64,000 nt of DNA from Pseudomonas sp. MM211 (GCF_020386635.1 NZ_CP081942.1:3720001-3784000); one strand, 5' to 3'; counted from the first letter of the stretch, positions 20,696 to 29,486 are shown. The notes: generated by a model from the sequence alone, not told the origin. Made by a program: numbers and translations.

Positions 20696-21685
20696 TTATT
20701 TGGCGGCGATGGCCTGCTTGCCGAACGCCGGCTCGATGAGTGCGTCCACCACGGCATTCACGTCAGTGCCACGGCGCACCAGTTGCTCTTCGAGCAGGAT
20801 GGGTGCGGCAGCCTTCAGCGCTGCGACATGCTCAGGGCCGGGCTGGGCGTTGCTGAAATCGGTGCGCTGCAGTTGCAGCTTGGCCACTTCCAGCGGCAGC
20901 TTGGCTTCTTCGGAAAGAATCTTGGCGAGCTCCTCAGGGTTGGCGCGGGCCCACTCACGGGCCTTTTCGTAGGCGGCCAGCACCTTGTCGATCGCCTCCG
21001 GGTGCTCCTTGGCGAATTTCTCGGTGACGCTCACCACGCCGTAGCTGTTGAAGTCGAGATTGCGATAGAGAATGCGCGAGCCAGCCTGCAACTGGCTGGC
21101 GGCGAGCAGTGGGTCGAGGCCGGCCCAGGCATCGACGTCACCCTTCTCCAGGGCAGTGCGACCGTCCGGGTGCTGCAGATGCACCAGCTCCACGTCGTTC
21201 TTGTCGAGGCCGACGGTGGCCAGGCTGCGCAGGGTGAACAGGAACGGATCGGTGCCTTTGGTGGCAGCGATCTTCTTGCCTTTCAGATCCTCCAGGGTCT
21301 TGATCGGCGAGCCCTTGCCGACCACCAGCGCGGTCCATTCCGGGCGACTGGCGACGTAAACGGTCTTGATCGGGCTGCCATTGGCACGGCTCAGCACTGC
21401 GGCCAATCCTGCGGTGGAACCAAAATCCACACCGCCGCTGTTCAGGTATTCCAGGGAACGGTTGCTACCCTGGCTGAACACCCAGCTCACCTTGGTATCC
21501 GCGCCTACACTCTCCTCCAGCCAGCCAAAGCGCTTGAGCACCAGGCTGGTCGGTGAGTAATAGGCGTAGTCGAGCTTCAACTCCTTGGGCAGCTCGGCCG
21601 CCTGCAGCGAGGCAGACAGAGTCAAGGCGGTAGCAGCTAGGGTCAGCAGCCGTACGAACGAATTGGCGACACGGGATTGGTGCAT
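20696..21685 (-). CDS. ssuA: Aliphatic sulfonate-type periplasmic binding protein
   Basis: This 329-residue secreted protein of the SsuA/NMT1-like family binds sulfonates for the adjoining permease and ATPase. It has a signal peptide at 1-27 (cleavage after LQAA) and motifs YAYYSPTSLVLKRFGWLEE, GKKIAATKGTDPFLFTLRSL and DVDAWAGLDPLLAA typical of SsuA. Read through, it has no Cys and no Met after the initiator, an extreme sulfur-free composition that fits production under sulfur starvation. The start at 21685 has a CAGGAG box. First gene of the ssuACB-like operon. Confidence 0.88.
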   Translation of the reverse strand: MHQSRVANSFVRLLTLAATALTLSASLQAAELPKELKLDYAYYSPTSLVLKRFGWLEESVGADTKVSWVFSQGSNRSLEYLNSGGVDFGSTAGLAAVLSRANGSPIKTVYVASRPEWTALVVGKGSPIKTLEDLKGKKIAATKGTDPFLFTLRSLATVGLDKNDVELVHLQHPDGRTALEKGDVDAWAGLDPLLAASQLQAGSRILYRNLDFNSYGVVSVTEKFAKEHPEAIDKVLAAYEKAREWARANPEELAKILSEEAKLPLEVAKLQLQRTDFSNAQPGPEHVAALKAAAPILLEEQLVRRGTDVNAVVDALIEPAFGKQAIAAK

Positions 21686-21765
21686 GGAATGCTCCTGACA
21701 GGGAATGACGCGGCGTTGTCGATCTGGCATGACACCCAGATCGACTCCGCGATTACCTGTGGCTT

Positions 21766-21781
21766 TGCAGCACTCATGCCA
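21766..21781 (-). promoter_or_regulatory. Sigma-54 promoter of the ssuACB-like operon
   Basis: On the minus strand it reads TGGCATG-N4-CTGCA: a -24 element matching TGGCAYG, one mismatch in the -12 element, and exact spacing. The predicted start is near 21755, giving a leader of about 70 nt. Confidence 0.65.
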
Positions 21782-21848
21782 GCACCCAGAGCCCGATTCA
21801 CGGGGGCTTTAGCGCGATCACCTGCCACCCCACAGGCAAACTGCACAT

Positions 21849-21872
21849 CCGCTGTTGCTGGGCAAACAGTTG
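21849..21872. promoter_or_regulatory. Putative SfnR activating site upstream of ssuA
   Basis: The minus strand reads CTGTTTGCCCAGCAACAG over 21852-21869, 15 of 18 identical to the msuD site. Its centre is 93 bp upstream of the -12 GC. It lies in the divergent region shared with the hypothetical gene at 21980. Confidence 0.65.
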
Positions 21873-21979
21873 AAGATTGAAATTGCCACGACGCCCGGTT
21901 CAGGCGACAGGGCGATGGCATTTGGCAGTTGTCAGAATGCTCGACTAGAGTCAGACGACATCACCGAGGAACCAACGGA

Positions 21980-22420
21980 ATGGCAAGCAAGAGTGATTTG
22001 GTCATCGCCCTGAAGATCTACCGAGAAAGAACCGACGACGCCATCGCCGAGCGGAACAGGCAAATCGACGTGGCCAGGGAGCAGCTTGCCGAGCTGTTCA
22101 GGATGATCAATGTCGATATTTCCGGCGTTGGCGGCCTCGATCTGATCCGAACCGAAGAGGCGCACGCATTCGACGGTGCAACCGTCGAGCTCGAGTCGCT
22201 CAAGATCGTCCTCGCAGGCAACACCGTTGATATCAAACCCGACATCGTCGACTCGTCCCTGCGGGTGATCGTCAGCGACCTGTCTCCCGAGCATCCATCG
22301 CTGATCATTCGAAAAGAGCACGGGCAATGGATTGTCTTTTCGTCGGCCGAGACCTTCCTGTCACAGTTCAGCAATGACTTTCTCTTGAACCACCTCGTCG
22401 ATCTGGTGAATCGCTCCTAG
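21980..22420 (+). CDS. Hypothetical protein
   Basis: I do not recognise this 146-residue protein. It has no signal peptide or membrane segment. The first 40 residues (VIALKIYRERTDDAIAERNRQIDVAREQLAELFRM) are charged and probably helical or coiled-coil. The rest looks like a small alpha/beta domain ending in FLLNHLVDLVNRS. Start ATG at 21980 has GAGGAA ten bases upstream. It is divergent from ssuA. No sigma-54 element was found in its direction. Confidence 0.65.
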   Translation: MASKSDLVIALKIYRERTDDAIAERNRQIDVAREQLAELFRMINVDISGVGGLDLIRTEEAHAFDGATVELESLKIVLAGNTVDIKPDIVDSSLRVIVSDLSPEHPSLIIRKEHGQWIVFSSAETFLSQFSNDFLLNHLVDLVNRS

Positions 22421-22444
22421 GTCAGCGGTTAACGAAAGCGCAGG

Positions 22445-22939
22445 TCATTCGGCTGCGCCGTTAGATGCACTGCGGTGCAGGATGACGGTATCGATCCCCT
22501 CTTCCACCGAAGGCACTTCCAGCATTGCAAAAACGCTGCGCAGCGCATGCTCCGGCACCATCGTGTCCGCGGTCCTCGCGGCGTTGCGTGATAGTGCCTC
22601 ATCCAGGCTTGCCTGCACGAACACCGCCGTTACCGGTACGTCATGAGCTCGGGCCAGTGTCAGCAGGCGTTCGCGATGACGGCGTGCCGGCAGCGCCGCG
22701 TCGAAGATCACTGCGTGCTCCTGCAGGCCAGCGGCATGGCGGGCGATCCAGCTCGACTTGCCTGCACCTTGCACGCCCATGACCAGATAGAGCCTGCTCG
22801 CCTGCGCTAGCAGCACGTCCACAGCGGCATAGGCTTGCTCCCATGCCTGGTGACTGCGCTCGGCGGTGAATACCCGACCGGCTGGCGTTTCCAGGTAGTC
22901 GTCAGGATTGACGATGCGCCCCGCCAGCACCGACTGCAT
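22445..22939 (-). CDS. P-loop kinase-like ATP-binding protein
   Basis: This 164-residue protein has a Walker A motif GVQGAGKSS near 54-62 and a zeta-toxin/AAA_33-like layout (VIFDAALPARRHRERLLTLA then VTAVFVQASLDEAL). Small P-loop proteins of this kind phosphorylate small molecules or nucleotides; the substrate is unknown. It overlaps the aldo/keto reductase stop by one base and is the last gene of the operon starting at 26821. A lone zeta toxin is unlikely because no antitoxin gene is adjacent. Confidence 0.75.
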   Translation of the reverse strand: MQSVLAGRIVNPDDYLETPAGRVFTAERSHQAWEQAYAAVDVLLAQASRLYLVMGVQGAGKSSWIARHAAGLQEHAVIFDAALPARRHRERLLTLARAHDVPVTAVFVQASLDEALSRNAARTADTMVPEHALRSVFAMLEVPSVEEGIDTVILHRSASNGAAE

Positions 22940-23949
22940 CAGCTCAGCCGGCCGGAAACGAAGTGCGTCGGATCGTTATAGCCGGGGGTCGATGCGTGGC
23001 CAGGCGTGACCAGTGAATCGACGAACGCTTCGTCCTCGGCAGTGATTGTCACCTCCAGCGCCTTGGTATAGGTGGCCCAATGAGCCTCGGTTCGCGGGCC
23101 AACGATGGCCGAGGAGACTGCCGCGTTGTTGAGCACCCAGGCGATGGCGAACTCCACCACGCCAACGCCGCGCTGCTCGGCATAAGCCTTGATCTGCTGG
23201 GCTATATGCAGCGACTCGTCACGCCACTCCGTCTCGAGAATACGCTTGTCCTGGCGCCCTGCGCGGCTGTCGCCAAGCGGCGCGACGCCAGGCTGGTACT
23301 TACCGCTGAGCACGCCACGGGCCAGTGGGCTGTAGGGCACCACGCCAATGCCATGGAAGGCAGCTGCGGTAATCTGCTCCACTTCGACCTGCCGATTGAC
23401 CAGGTTGTACAACGGCTGGCTGACCACTGGCTTGGCCACGCCCAGGCGCTCGGCAACGTTGGCGATCTCGGCGATACGCCAGCCACGGTAGTTGGAAACA
23501 CCCCAGTAACGGATTTTGCCCTGGCGCAGCAGGTCGCCGATGGCTGAAACGGTCTCCTCTAGCGGAGTGAGAGGGTCTTCACGATGCAGGTAGTAGATAT
23601 CCAGGTAATCGGTACCCAGCCGACGCAGGCTACCCTCGATGGCGCGCAGTACGTTCTTGCGACTCAGCCCGCGACGGTTGACCACGCCATCCGCGGCGCC
23701 CATGCCGACCTTGGAGGCCACGACCCAATCATCACGTCGTGCGGCAATGGCCTGGCCGACGATTTCTTCGGAACGCCCGTCGTTGTAGACGTCAGCCGTA
23801 TCGATGAAATTGACGCCCTGATCGAAGGCGGTGTCGATGATGCGCTGCGACACGCTGGCATCGGTCTGCCCACCGAACATCATGCTGCCCAGAGTTAGCG
23901 GTGAAACCTGCAGGCCGGAACGGCCAAGGCGACGATATTCAAGACTCAT
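22939..23949 (-). CDS. Aldo/keto reductase
   Basis: This 336-residue TIM-barrel NADPH-dependent oxidoreductase has the catalytic tetrad visible: Asp and Tyr in FIDTADVYNDGRSEE, Lys in VVASKVG, His in YYLHREDPLTPLEE. The cofactor-binding end GPRTEAHW is present. It overlaps the NUDIX gene by 11 nt and touches the kinase gene, placing it firmly in the five-gene operon. The substrate is unknown; a second, unrelated aldo/keto reductase is in module B. Confidence 0.88.
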   Translation of the reverse strand: MSLEYRRLGRSGLQVSPLTLGSMMFGGQTDASVSQRIIDTAFDQGVNFIDTADVYNDGRSEEIVGQAIAARRDDWVVASKVGMGAADGVVNRRGLSRKNVLRAIEGSLRRLGTDYLDIYYLHREDPLTPLEETVSAIGDLLRQGKIRYWGVSNYRGWRIAEIANVAERLGVAKPVVSQPLYNLVNRQVEVEQITAAAFHGIGVVPYSPLARGVLSGKYQPGVAPLGDSRAGRQDKRILETEWRDESLHIAQQIKAYAEQRGVGVVEFAIAWVLNNAAVSSAIVGPRTEAHWATYTKALEVTITAEDEAFVDSLVTPGHASTPGYNDPTHFVSGRLS

Positions 23950-24418
23950 CTGATTCTCCTGTCGGCCCAGGCCGACTCAATACAGCCTCACGAACACGCT
24001 CGATCACTGGCTCGAACGACTCGTGGAAGCCTACGGCTGGCAACTCGAGCGGCTGCCAGAAACATTCGAAACATAAGCCATCCTCGGCTTCGCTGCCCGA
24101 GGCGTCATGCGTCCACGCGGGCGGTAAACCCGACACTGGCAACAGAAACAGGTGCCAGCGCTGGATCTGCACGTCCCCGGGCGCACCGTGGCGCTCTTGC
24201 TTGAGTACCGCGAGAGCCTGCACGTCACCGCTAAAGACGACACCGGTTTCCTCGAACAACTCGCGAACGACTGCCTGCTCGGGAAGTTCGCCCGGCTCCA
24301 CCGTGCCCTTGGGTACCTGATTACCGGCCAACGGATGCCGGAAACACAGCAGGCTGCCTTCCTGGATGACACACGCGACCGCCTTCAAGACTTCACGCAT
24401 CACTACGTATCCCATCAA
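23939..24418 (-). CDS. NUDIX hydrolase
   Basis: This 159-residue protein has a canonical NUDIX box, GTVEPGELPEQAVVRELFEETGV (G-x5-E-x7-REL-x2-EE-x-G), near residues 38-60. Such enzymes hydrolyse nucleoside diphosphates linked to another moiety; the substrate cannot be read from the motif. The start codon at 24418 overlaps the stop of the ABC exporter gene by 4 nt. Confidence 0.88.
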   Translation of the reverse strand: MMGYVVMREVLKAVACVIQEGSLLCFRHPLAGNQVPKGTVEPGELPEQAVVRELFEETGVVFSGDVQALAVLKQERHGAPGDVQIQRWHLFLLPVSGLPPAWTHDASGSEAEDGLCFECFWQPLELPAVGFHESFEPVIERVREAVLSRPGPTGESDES

Positions 24419-26247
24419 ACTGCTTGCACAGCATCCTCATGGGTCATCCCGTCGGATTGCCGACTCCACAATCGGTAGTAATAACCACGTTTCTTGAGCA
24501 GCTCCTGATGGCTGCCATCCTCGACGATGCGCCCCTTGTCGAAGACCACGATGCGATCAAGGTGAGCAACGGTGGACAGCCGGTGGGCCACCACGATCAC
24601 CGTCTTGCCATCCATGATCTCGTCCAGCTTGTTCTGAATGAAGTGCTCGGTGATCGAATCCAGGCTCGAGGTGGCCTCGTCCATCACCAGTATCGGCGCG
24701 TTCTTCAGCACGACACGGGCAATGGCGATGCGCTGGCGCTGCCCGCCGGACAGTTTGACGCCGCGCTCACCGACCAGCGAGTCGTAGCCCTTGTCCATCG
24801 ACTCGATAAAGGCACTCGCCCCGGCTCGATGAATGGCTGCCGCCAGCTCCTCCTGGGACGCATCGAGCCGCCCGTAATGGATATTTTCGCGAATGCTGCG
24901 GTGAAAGAGCCCCGGTTCCTGGGGAATCAGCCCGATCTGCTGATGCAGTGACTGTTGGGTGACCTCACGCACATCCACGCCATCGATCGTCACCTGGCCA
25001 CCATTGACGTCGTAAAGACGCAGCAACAGGTTGAGCAAGGTCGATTTTCCCGAGCCGGAGGAGCCGACCAAGCCAACGCGCTGTCCGGCGGGAATGACCA
25101 GATCGAGGTGCTCGAAGATCGGTTTGTCTGGCGAATAGCCGAAGGCGACATCACGAAACGCCACCTCTCCCCGGCTGACCTGCAAGCTGCTGGCATCTGG
25201 CCTGTCCACCACTTCATGGGGACGGATCAGCGTGCGAACGCCATTGGCGATGTTGCCCGACGCCTCGAAGAACTCGAGGAATCGCCGGGATAGGCTGGCC
25301 ACATCATTGATGATCAACAATGAAAGGCTGGTGGCCATGACGAACGTGGCGATGCTGATCTGCCCGCTGCGCCACAGGTAAAGCGACAACACCAGCACAC
25401 TGATCTTCAGCAGCATTCCCGATATCGACTGGAACCAGCGAATCTTTTCCATGTAGCCAAACGAGCGGTAGGCAGCACCCACTTCACGCTCCAGGTAGTC
25501 ACCCAGATAGTCGTGTTCGAAGGAGTGGCGAGCGAACAGACGGATGTTGGTCAGGTTACTCACGGCATCGACCACCTTTCCGTTACTGGTGCTGCGCGCT
25601 GCTGAATATTGTTGAGCCAACGGATGGCTACGTTTGGCCAGGTGATAGCAAACAGCGATGAACAGCACCGACCAGCCGAACATCAGCAAGGCCAGCAGCG
25701 ACGACGCCGTCCATAGCAGAGCGGTGGCCAGAATCAGGGTGACGGCCAGGGGAATCAGATCGAACAGGAGAATGCTCAGCGTCTGGTTGACGCCCAGGGC
25801 CACTTCGGAAACCCGATGCGCAAGAGCGCCGGCGAACTCACTGCTGACGAAGCGATGAGAATGCTGCTGCAGGTAGGCGAATACGGTATGCGTCACGGTA
25901 CGGCGCTGCTGCGGCAGCACGCGGATATGACAGCCGGTCGCACTGCGGGTGAACAGCACCTCGAGCAGTATCAGGCCTGCGAACGCCAGTACCGGCCATT
26001 GCAGGATCACCCTAGCGTTCTCCACGCTGAGCCCCTCACTGACCAGCCGCGTGATCTGCCCCAGCCCCCAGGGCACGAGGACGGTACATATCACCGCAGC
26101 GACCTGCAGCAGCAGGATGGCCAGATACCAGGGTTTGTAGTGCCTGACGAAGAACAGCACGAACTGCAGCGGGGTATCCGGCAGGCTGCGGATCTTCCAG
26201 TCGAGCGGGTCGCTCGGGGCGCGCGGGGTCAATCTGAAAACGCTCAT
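24415..26247 (-). CDS. ABC exporter with fused permease and ATPase
   Basis: This 610-residue half-transporter has six membrane helices within about 35-310 and a C-terminal nucleotide-binding domain: Walker A GSSGSGKST, signature [13 protein letters not shown], Walker B ILVMDEATSSLDS, H-loop VAHRLSTV. The layout is that of type IV exporters (MsbA/lipid/drug families) and would work as a homodimer. Start at 26247 (MSVFRLTPR) has an AAGGA box. Lying between a GNAT and a NUDIX/reductase set, it may export a modified small molecule; cargo unknown. Confidence 0.88.
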   Translation of the reverse strand: MSVFRLTPRAPSDPLDWKIRSLPDTPLQFVLFFVRHYKPWYLAILLLQVAAVICTVLVPWGLGQITRLVSEGLSVENARVILQWPVLAFAGLILLEVLFTRSATGCHIRVLPQQRRTVTHTVFAYLQQHSHRFVSSEFAGALAHRVSEVALGVNQTLSILLFDLIPLAVTLILATALLWTASSLLALLMFGWSVLFIAVCYHLAKRSHPLAQQYSAARSTSNGKVVDAVSNLTNIRLFARHSFEHDYLGDYLEREVGAAYRSFGYMEKIRWFQSISGMLLKISVLVLSLYLWRSGQISIATFVMATSLSLLIINDVASLSRRFLEFFEASGNIANGVRTLIRPHEVVDRPDASSLQVSRGEVAFRDVAFGYSPDKPIFEHLDLVIPAGQRVGLVGSSGSGKSTLLNLLLRLYDVNGGQVTIDGVDVREVTQQSLHQQIGLIPQEPGLFHRSIRENIHYGRLDASQEELAAAIHRAGASAFIESMDKGYDSLVGERGVKLSGGQRQRIAIARVVLKNAPILVMDEATSSLDSITEHFIQNKLDEIMDGKTVIVVAHRLSTVAHLDRIVVFDKGRIVEDGSHQELLKKRGYYYRLWSRQSDGMTHEDAVQAV

Positions 26248-26275
26248 GGCGTACGAATCCTTGCGGCAGGTAGGG

Positions 26276-26821
26276 TTACGCCGGAGTGGCAAGTTGCAGA
26301 TTGAAGCGGGTAAGCGGCAGTGGTTCGCCGTTCTCCTCGAAGGTGCGGTGGCTGGCGGTATCGGCGATGAAGCCGGCGCTACGGTAGAAGCCGGCACCAC
26401 GCTGGTTGCCGTCCAGTACCCAGGCGGTAACGGCACGGTAGCCGGCGTCTTGCATTGCCTGCCGGGCCGCCACCCAGAGGTGTGAGCCGATGCCCTGCCC
26501 CCAGGCCTCAGGCAGCAGGTAGATGGCCATCAGCTCGCCGGTCGCAGGGGCGGCGCCCTCATCACGGCTGTCGCCAAACGAGCACCAGCCCAGTACACGC
26601 CCCTCGGCTTCGGCGACTCGGATCACCGGCTCCCCTGCGGCGATGGCCTTGTCGAACCAGGCCACACGACGCTCCAGGCTATCGTTCAATGCGGCAAGAT
26701 AAGCAGCTGACAGCAGGTCACGGTAGGTCACTTGCCAACTGCGGATATGCAGTTGCGCGATAGCCCGTGCATCTTCAGCCTGCGGTGGACGAATCAGCAC
26801 ACTGGCTGCAATCCAGGTCAT
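26276..26821 (-). CDS. GNAT-family N-acetyltransferase
   Basis: This 181-residue protein has the GNAT acetyl-CoA-binding pattern: IYLLPEAWGQGIGSHLW (V/I-x-x-x-x-Q/R-x-x-G-x-G/A) followed by AWVLDGNQRGAGFYRSAGF. It probably acetylates a small amine. GGGAGG lies 10 nt upstream of the ATG. It is the first gene of the GNAT-exporter-NUDIX-reductase-kinase operon and has a strong sigma-54 promoter 61 bp upstream. Substrate unknown. Confidence 0.85.
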   Translation of the reverse strand: MTWIAASVLIRPPQAEDARAIAQLHIRSWQVTYRDLLSAAYLAALNDSLERRVAWFDKAIAAGEPVIRVAEAEGRVLGWCSFGDSRDEGAAPATGELMAIYLLPEAWGQGIGSHLWVAARQAMQDAGYRAVTAWVLDGNQRGAGFYRSAGFIADTASHRTFEENGEPLPLTRFNLQLATPA

Positions 26822-26881
26822 TTTTCACAGGCCTCCCGCCCAGTCTTCACGCTCGCCGCACAATTGCCGGCATAACCATGG

Positions 26882-26897
26882 AGCACAGCCCGTGCCA
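26882..26897 (-). promoter_or_regulatory. Sigma-54 promoter of the GNAT-exporter operon
   Basis: On the minus strand, TGGCACG-N4-GTGCT has a perfect -24 element and one mismatch in the -12 element. The predicted start is near 26871. Confidence 0.7.
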
Positions 26898-26981
26898 ACG
26901 GCACAATTCTCATAAATTCATGTGGTTAGGAGTAGACAGCGACAGTTGGAGAATGCCCCTTGGGGCAAACTGCTGGAACGC

Positions 26982-26999
26982 TGTCTGCCCGGTAACAGC
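26982..26999. promoter_or_regulatory. Putative SfnR activating site before the GNAT operon
   Basis: CTGTCTGCCCGGTAACAG on the plus strand matches the msuD site at 14 of 18 positions and keeps both CTGT and AACAG arms. Its centre is 107 bp upstream of the -12 GC. It sits immediately behind the MFS stop codon. Confidence 0.6.
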
Positions 27000-27005
27000 A
27001 GCCGC

Positions 27006-28391
27006 TCAACCAGTGACCGAGCTGCCTGCCTTTTGTGCCAGGCGACGAAACAGCAACCAGGATGACGCACATAGCAATCCGCACAGCAACATGGTCAGGC
27101 TCAGGTCGGAAGCGTGAATCTCGGAATGGCCGCGAAGATTCATGATCGCGCTCAGTACGACCGCTGCCAGCCCTATCGCCAGGCTCATGCTCAGTTGCAT
27201 GGACATCGCCGACAGACTGCTGGCGCGACTTGCCAGCTCCACGGGCACGTCGGAAAAGGTCAATGCCCCCAGGGTACTGAACTGCAGCGAACGAATGACG
27301 CCGCCAACGAACAGCAAGACCACGATCAACCAGTACGGCGTCTGCGCATCGAAGACCGCACACAGCGCGATGGAGCCCCCCGCCAACAAGGAGTTGCCCA
27401 GCAAGGTGCGGCGAAAGCCGAAGCGTTTGACGATGCGCACCGAAAGAAACTTGATGGTCAGCGCGCCGGCGCCACCGGCCAGTGTCAGCAGGCCGGCTAC
27501 CAGTGGGCTGAGGCCAAAGCCGACCTGGAAAAGCAGCACCAGCAGAAACGGCTGTGAAGCACTGCCGAGACGAAACAGGTTGCCGGCCCAGATGGCCGTA
27601 GCGAACGTCGGCACCTGCAACAGCCGCAGATCGATCAATGGCTGCGGTGCATGCCGCGCATGGCGCACATAGAGGGTCGCACTGCTCACCCCCAGCAACA
27701 GCAATGCAATGACCCAGGGCGTAGGCAGCAAGCCGTGGCCAATGGCTTCGAAGGTGAATACCAGGCTGGCTAGGCCGAGGCCACTGAGCACGAAACCCAG
27801 TCCATCGAGCTTCGCCTGCGGCTGCGCCGGGTATTCCGGCACATGGCGGCGGATCATCAGGATACCCAGCACGCCGATGGGCACATTGATCAGAAAGATC
27901 CATTGCCACGACAACAGGGTAACCAGCAGCCCACCCAGCGGCGGGCCAAGCACCGGGCCGAGCAATGCCGGGATGGAAAGAAAGGCCATGGCTTGCAGCA
28001 AATGCTCGCGGCGCGCCCAGCGCAGCAGGATCACCTGCCCGACCGGAACCATCATCGCCCCGCTGGCCCCCTGCAACAGCCGCGACAGAGACAGCTGCAG
28101 CAATGAACCGGAGGCCGCGCAGGCCAGCGAACTGAGCATGAACAGCAGGATGGCCGCGATGAACACCCGCCGCGGCCCGAAACGATCCGCCGCCCAACCG
28201 CTAACCGGCACGAACAGCGCCACGGCAAGCAGATACAGCGACACCACCAGGTTCATGCGCACCGTTGGCTCGCCGAAGTCTGCCGCCATCTGTGGTAGCG
28301 CCGTCAGCACCGCCGTCGCGTCGAGCAGCTCCATGAACAGTGCGCAGCCGATGATGATCGGTACCGTGCGGGAAAACGACTCACTCGCCAT
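27006..28391 (-). CDS. MFS transporter, DHA2 (EmrB/QacA) type
   Basis: This inner-membrane drug/proton antiporter-like protein has 461 residues and about 13-14 hydrophobic segments. Motif A variant (GWAADRFGPRRVFIAA) follows the second helix and motif C-like (LGPVLGPPLGGLLV) lies in the fifth, which marks export-type MFS. The ATG at 28391 shares its base with the preceding GNAT stop, so the two are coupled. Cargo unknown. Confidence 0.9.
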   Translation of the reverse strand: MASESFSRTVPIIIGCALFMELLDATAVLTALPQMAADFGEPTVRMNLVVSLYLLAVALFVPVSGWAADRFGPRRVFIAAILLFMLSSLACAASGSLLQLSLSRLLQGASGAMMVPVGQVILLRWARREHLLQAMAFLSIPALLGPVLGPPLGGLLVTLLSWQWIFLINVPIGVLGILMIRRHVPEYPAQPQAKLDGLGFVLSGLGLASLVFTFEAIGHGLLPTPWVIALLLLGVSSATLYVRHARHAPQPLIDLRLLQVPTFATAIWAGNLFRLGSASQPFLLVLLFQVGFGLSPLVAGLLTLAGGAGALTIKFLSVRIVKRFGFRRTLLGNSLLAGGSIALCAVFDAQTPYWLIVVLLFVGGVIRSLQFSTLGALTFSDVPVELASRASSLSAMSMQLSMSLAIGLAAVVLSAIMNLRGHSEIHASDLSLTMLLCGLLCASSWLLFRRLAQKAGSSVTG

Positions 28392-28921
28392 CAGGTAAGC
28401 GCCGTGCCGGACAGATCCTTGTGCAACAGATGCACGCTGGGTTCATCCTCCCGCGGCCCCAGATCCTGCCAGCCGTGTCGCTGGTAGAAACGCCATTCGG
28501 GCCGGTTCGTCGGATGAGCGCTGAGACGCACCGCCGAGCACCCCAGGCCGGCGAAAAACTGCATGGCGTAGGCCTGCAGTTCATCACCGAGCCGGTTGCC
28601 ACGCCACTGCGGCAGCAGGTAGAACAGGCTCACGTACCCCAGCGCTGGCGGGTGTTGCGACAGGATGCTCATCTGGATCTGCCCGACTATTCGGCCATCC
28701 AGCCAGGCATGCATCGCTGAACCTGGCAGGCTCTCCTGGCGCTGTCTCAATCGCGCCAGGTAGCGCGTAGCGCCTTGGCCATCAGCCCCATGGAAGCTAT
28801 CGGTGGAGCCGAAGCTGCCCTGTATGGCGTCCTCACAAAAGCGCACGCAGATATCGGCATGGCGCTCGAGGTCGATCGAACACAAGGTCAACTGGGGGCG
28901 ATCAGAACGCATTTCACTCAT
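28391..28921 (-). CDS. GNAT-family N-acetyltransferase
   Basis: This acetyltransferase of about 176 residues has the acetyl-CoA-binding loop in FYLLPQWRGNRLGDELQ and the C-terminal NRPEWRFYQRHGWQ typical of GNAT enzymes. Start at 28921 (MSEMRSD) overlaps the end of the HIT gene by 8 nt; an ATG at 28912 is also possible. It probably forms a small operon with HIT and MFS. It is not closely similar to the other GNAT protein at 26.3 kb. Confidence 0.82.
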   Translation of the reverse strand: MSEMRSDRPQLTLCSIDLERHADICVRFCEDAIQGSFGSTDSFHGADGQGATRYLARLRQRQESLPGSAMHAWLDGRIVGQIQMSILSQHPPALGYVSLFYLLPQWRGNRLGDELQAYAMQFFAGLGCSAVRLSAHPTNRPEWRFYQRHGWQDLGPREDEPSVHLLHKDLSGTALT

Positions 28922-29393
28922 ACTTTGTCTGATAGGCCAGATCGATATCCCGTGCGAGTGCCACGTATTCGGAATCCTGCAGGCGCACATCGGGCATTTC
29001 TGTGCGGCGGCTCATCCAGATGGGGTGTCCCCAGCGCGGGTCATTTTTGTACCGTGGAACGATATGAAAATGCAGATGAGGAACGCTGTTGCCCAGACTT
29101 TCTAGGTTCATGTGATCAGGACTGACCACTTGCCTGACGGCCGCTTCGGCCCGGCGCAGATCATCGGCGAAGAGCCGCCACTGGTCACTGTCGAGCTGCC
29201 CTGGGTGTACCGCATGCCCGAGGTCGTAGATCAGTGCACAGGTGCCTCGATAAGCCTGATTGGCGCTGAGGTAAAGCGACGATACGGACAGCGTCGTGAC
29301 AAAGTGCAGGAGCTGCGTGTACTTCGCCCTTGGCGCGCAGAGTGGGCAGCCTTTGCCATGCAGCAATTCATCCCAGGCTGGTAGCTCAGTCAC
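28914..29393 (-). CDS. HIT-family nucleotide hydrolase/transferase
   Basis: This 159-residue histidine-triad protein has the motif HLHFHIVP (H-x-H-x-H) near residue 104. HIT proteins hydrolyse or transfer nucleotidyl groups. A CPLC pair near residues 16-19 may bind zinc. It follows the module A ABC genes after 93 bp and is coupled to the GNAT gene. Confidence 0.88.
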   Translation of the reverse strand: MTELPAWDELLHGKGCPLCAPRAKYTQLLHFVTTLSVSSLYLSANQAYRGTCALIYDLGHAVHPGQLDSDQWRLFADDLRRAEAAVRQVVSPDHMNLESLGNSVPHLHFHIVPRYKNDPRWGHPIWMSRRTEMPDVRLQDSEYVALARDIDLAYQTKYE

Positions 29394-29486
29394 ACGCCCT
29401 CCCTGAAACGATTAGAGGGACGAATGCACGAGCCGCGCGCTTGCGGCCTCGCACGAATGCAAGCAAGCACGCGTCGTCCATGCCAT

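Noticed and set aside
19517-21556. 679-codon plus-strand open frame opposite the ssuACB-like genes
   Set aside because: It is an antisense shadow of three well-recognised ABC genes and its translation is Gln/Arg/His-rich without domain features.
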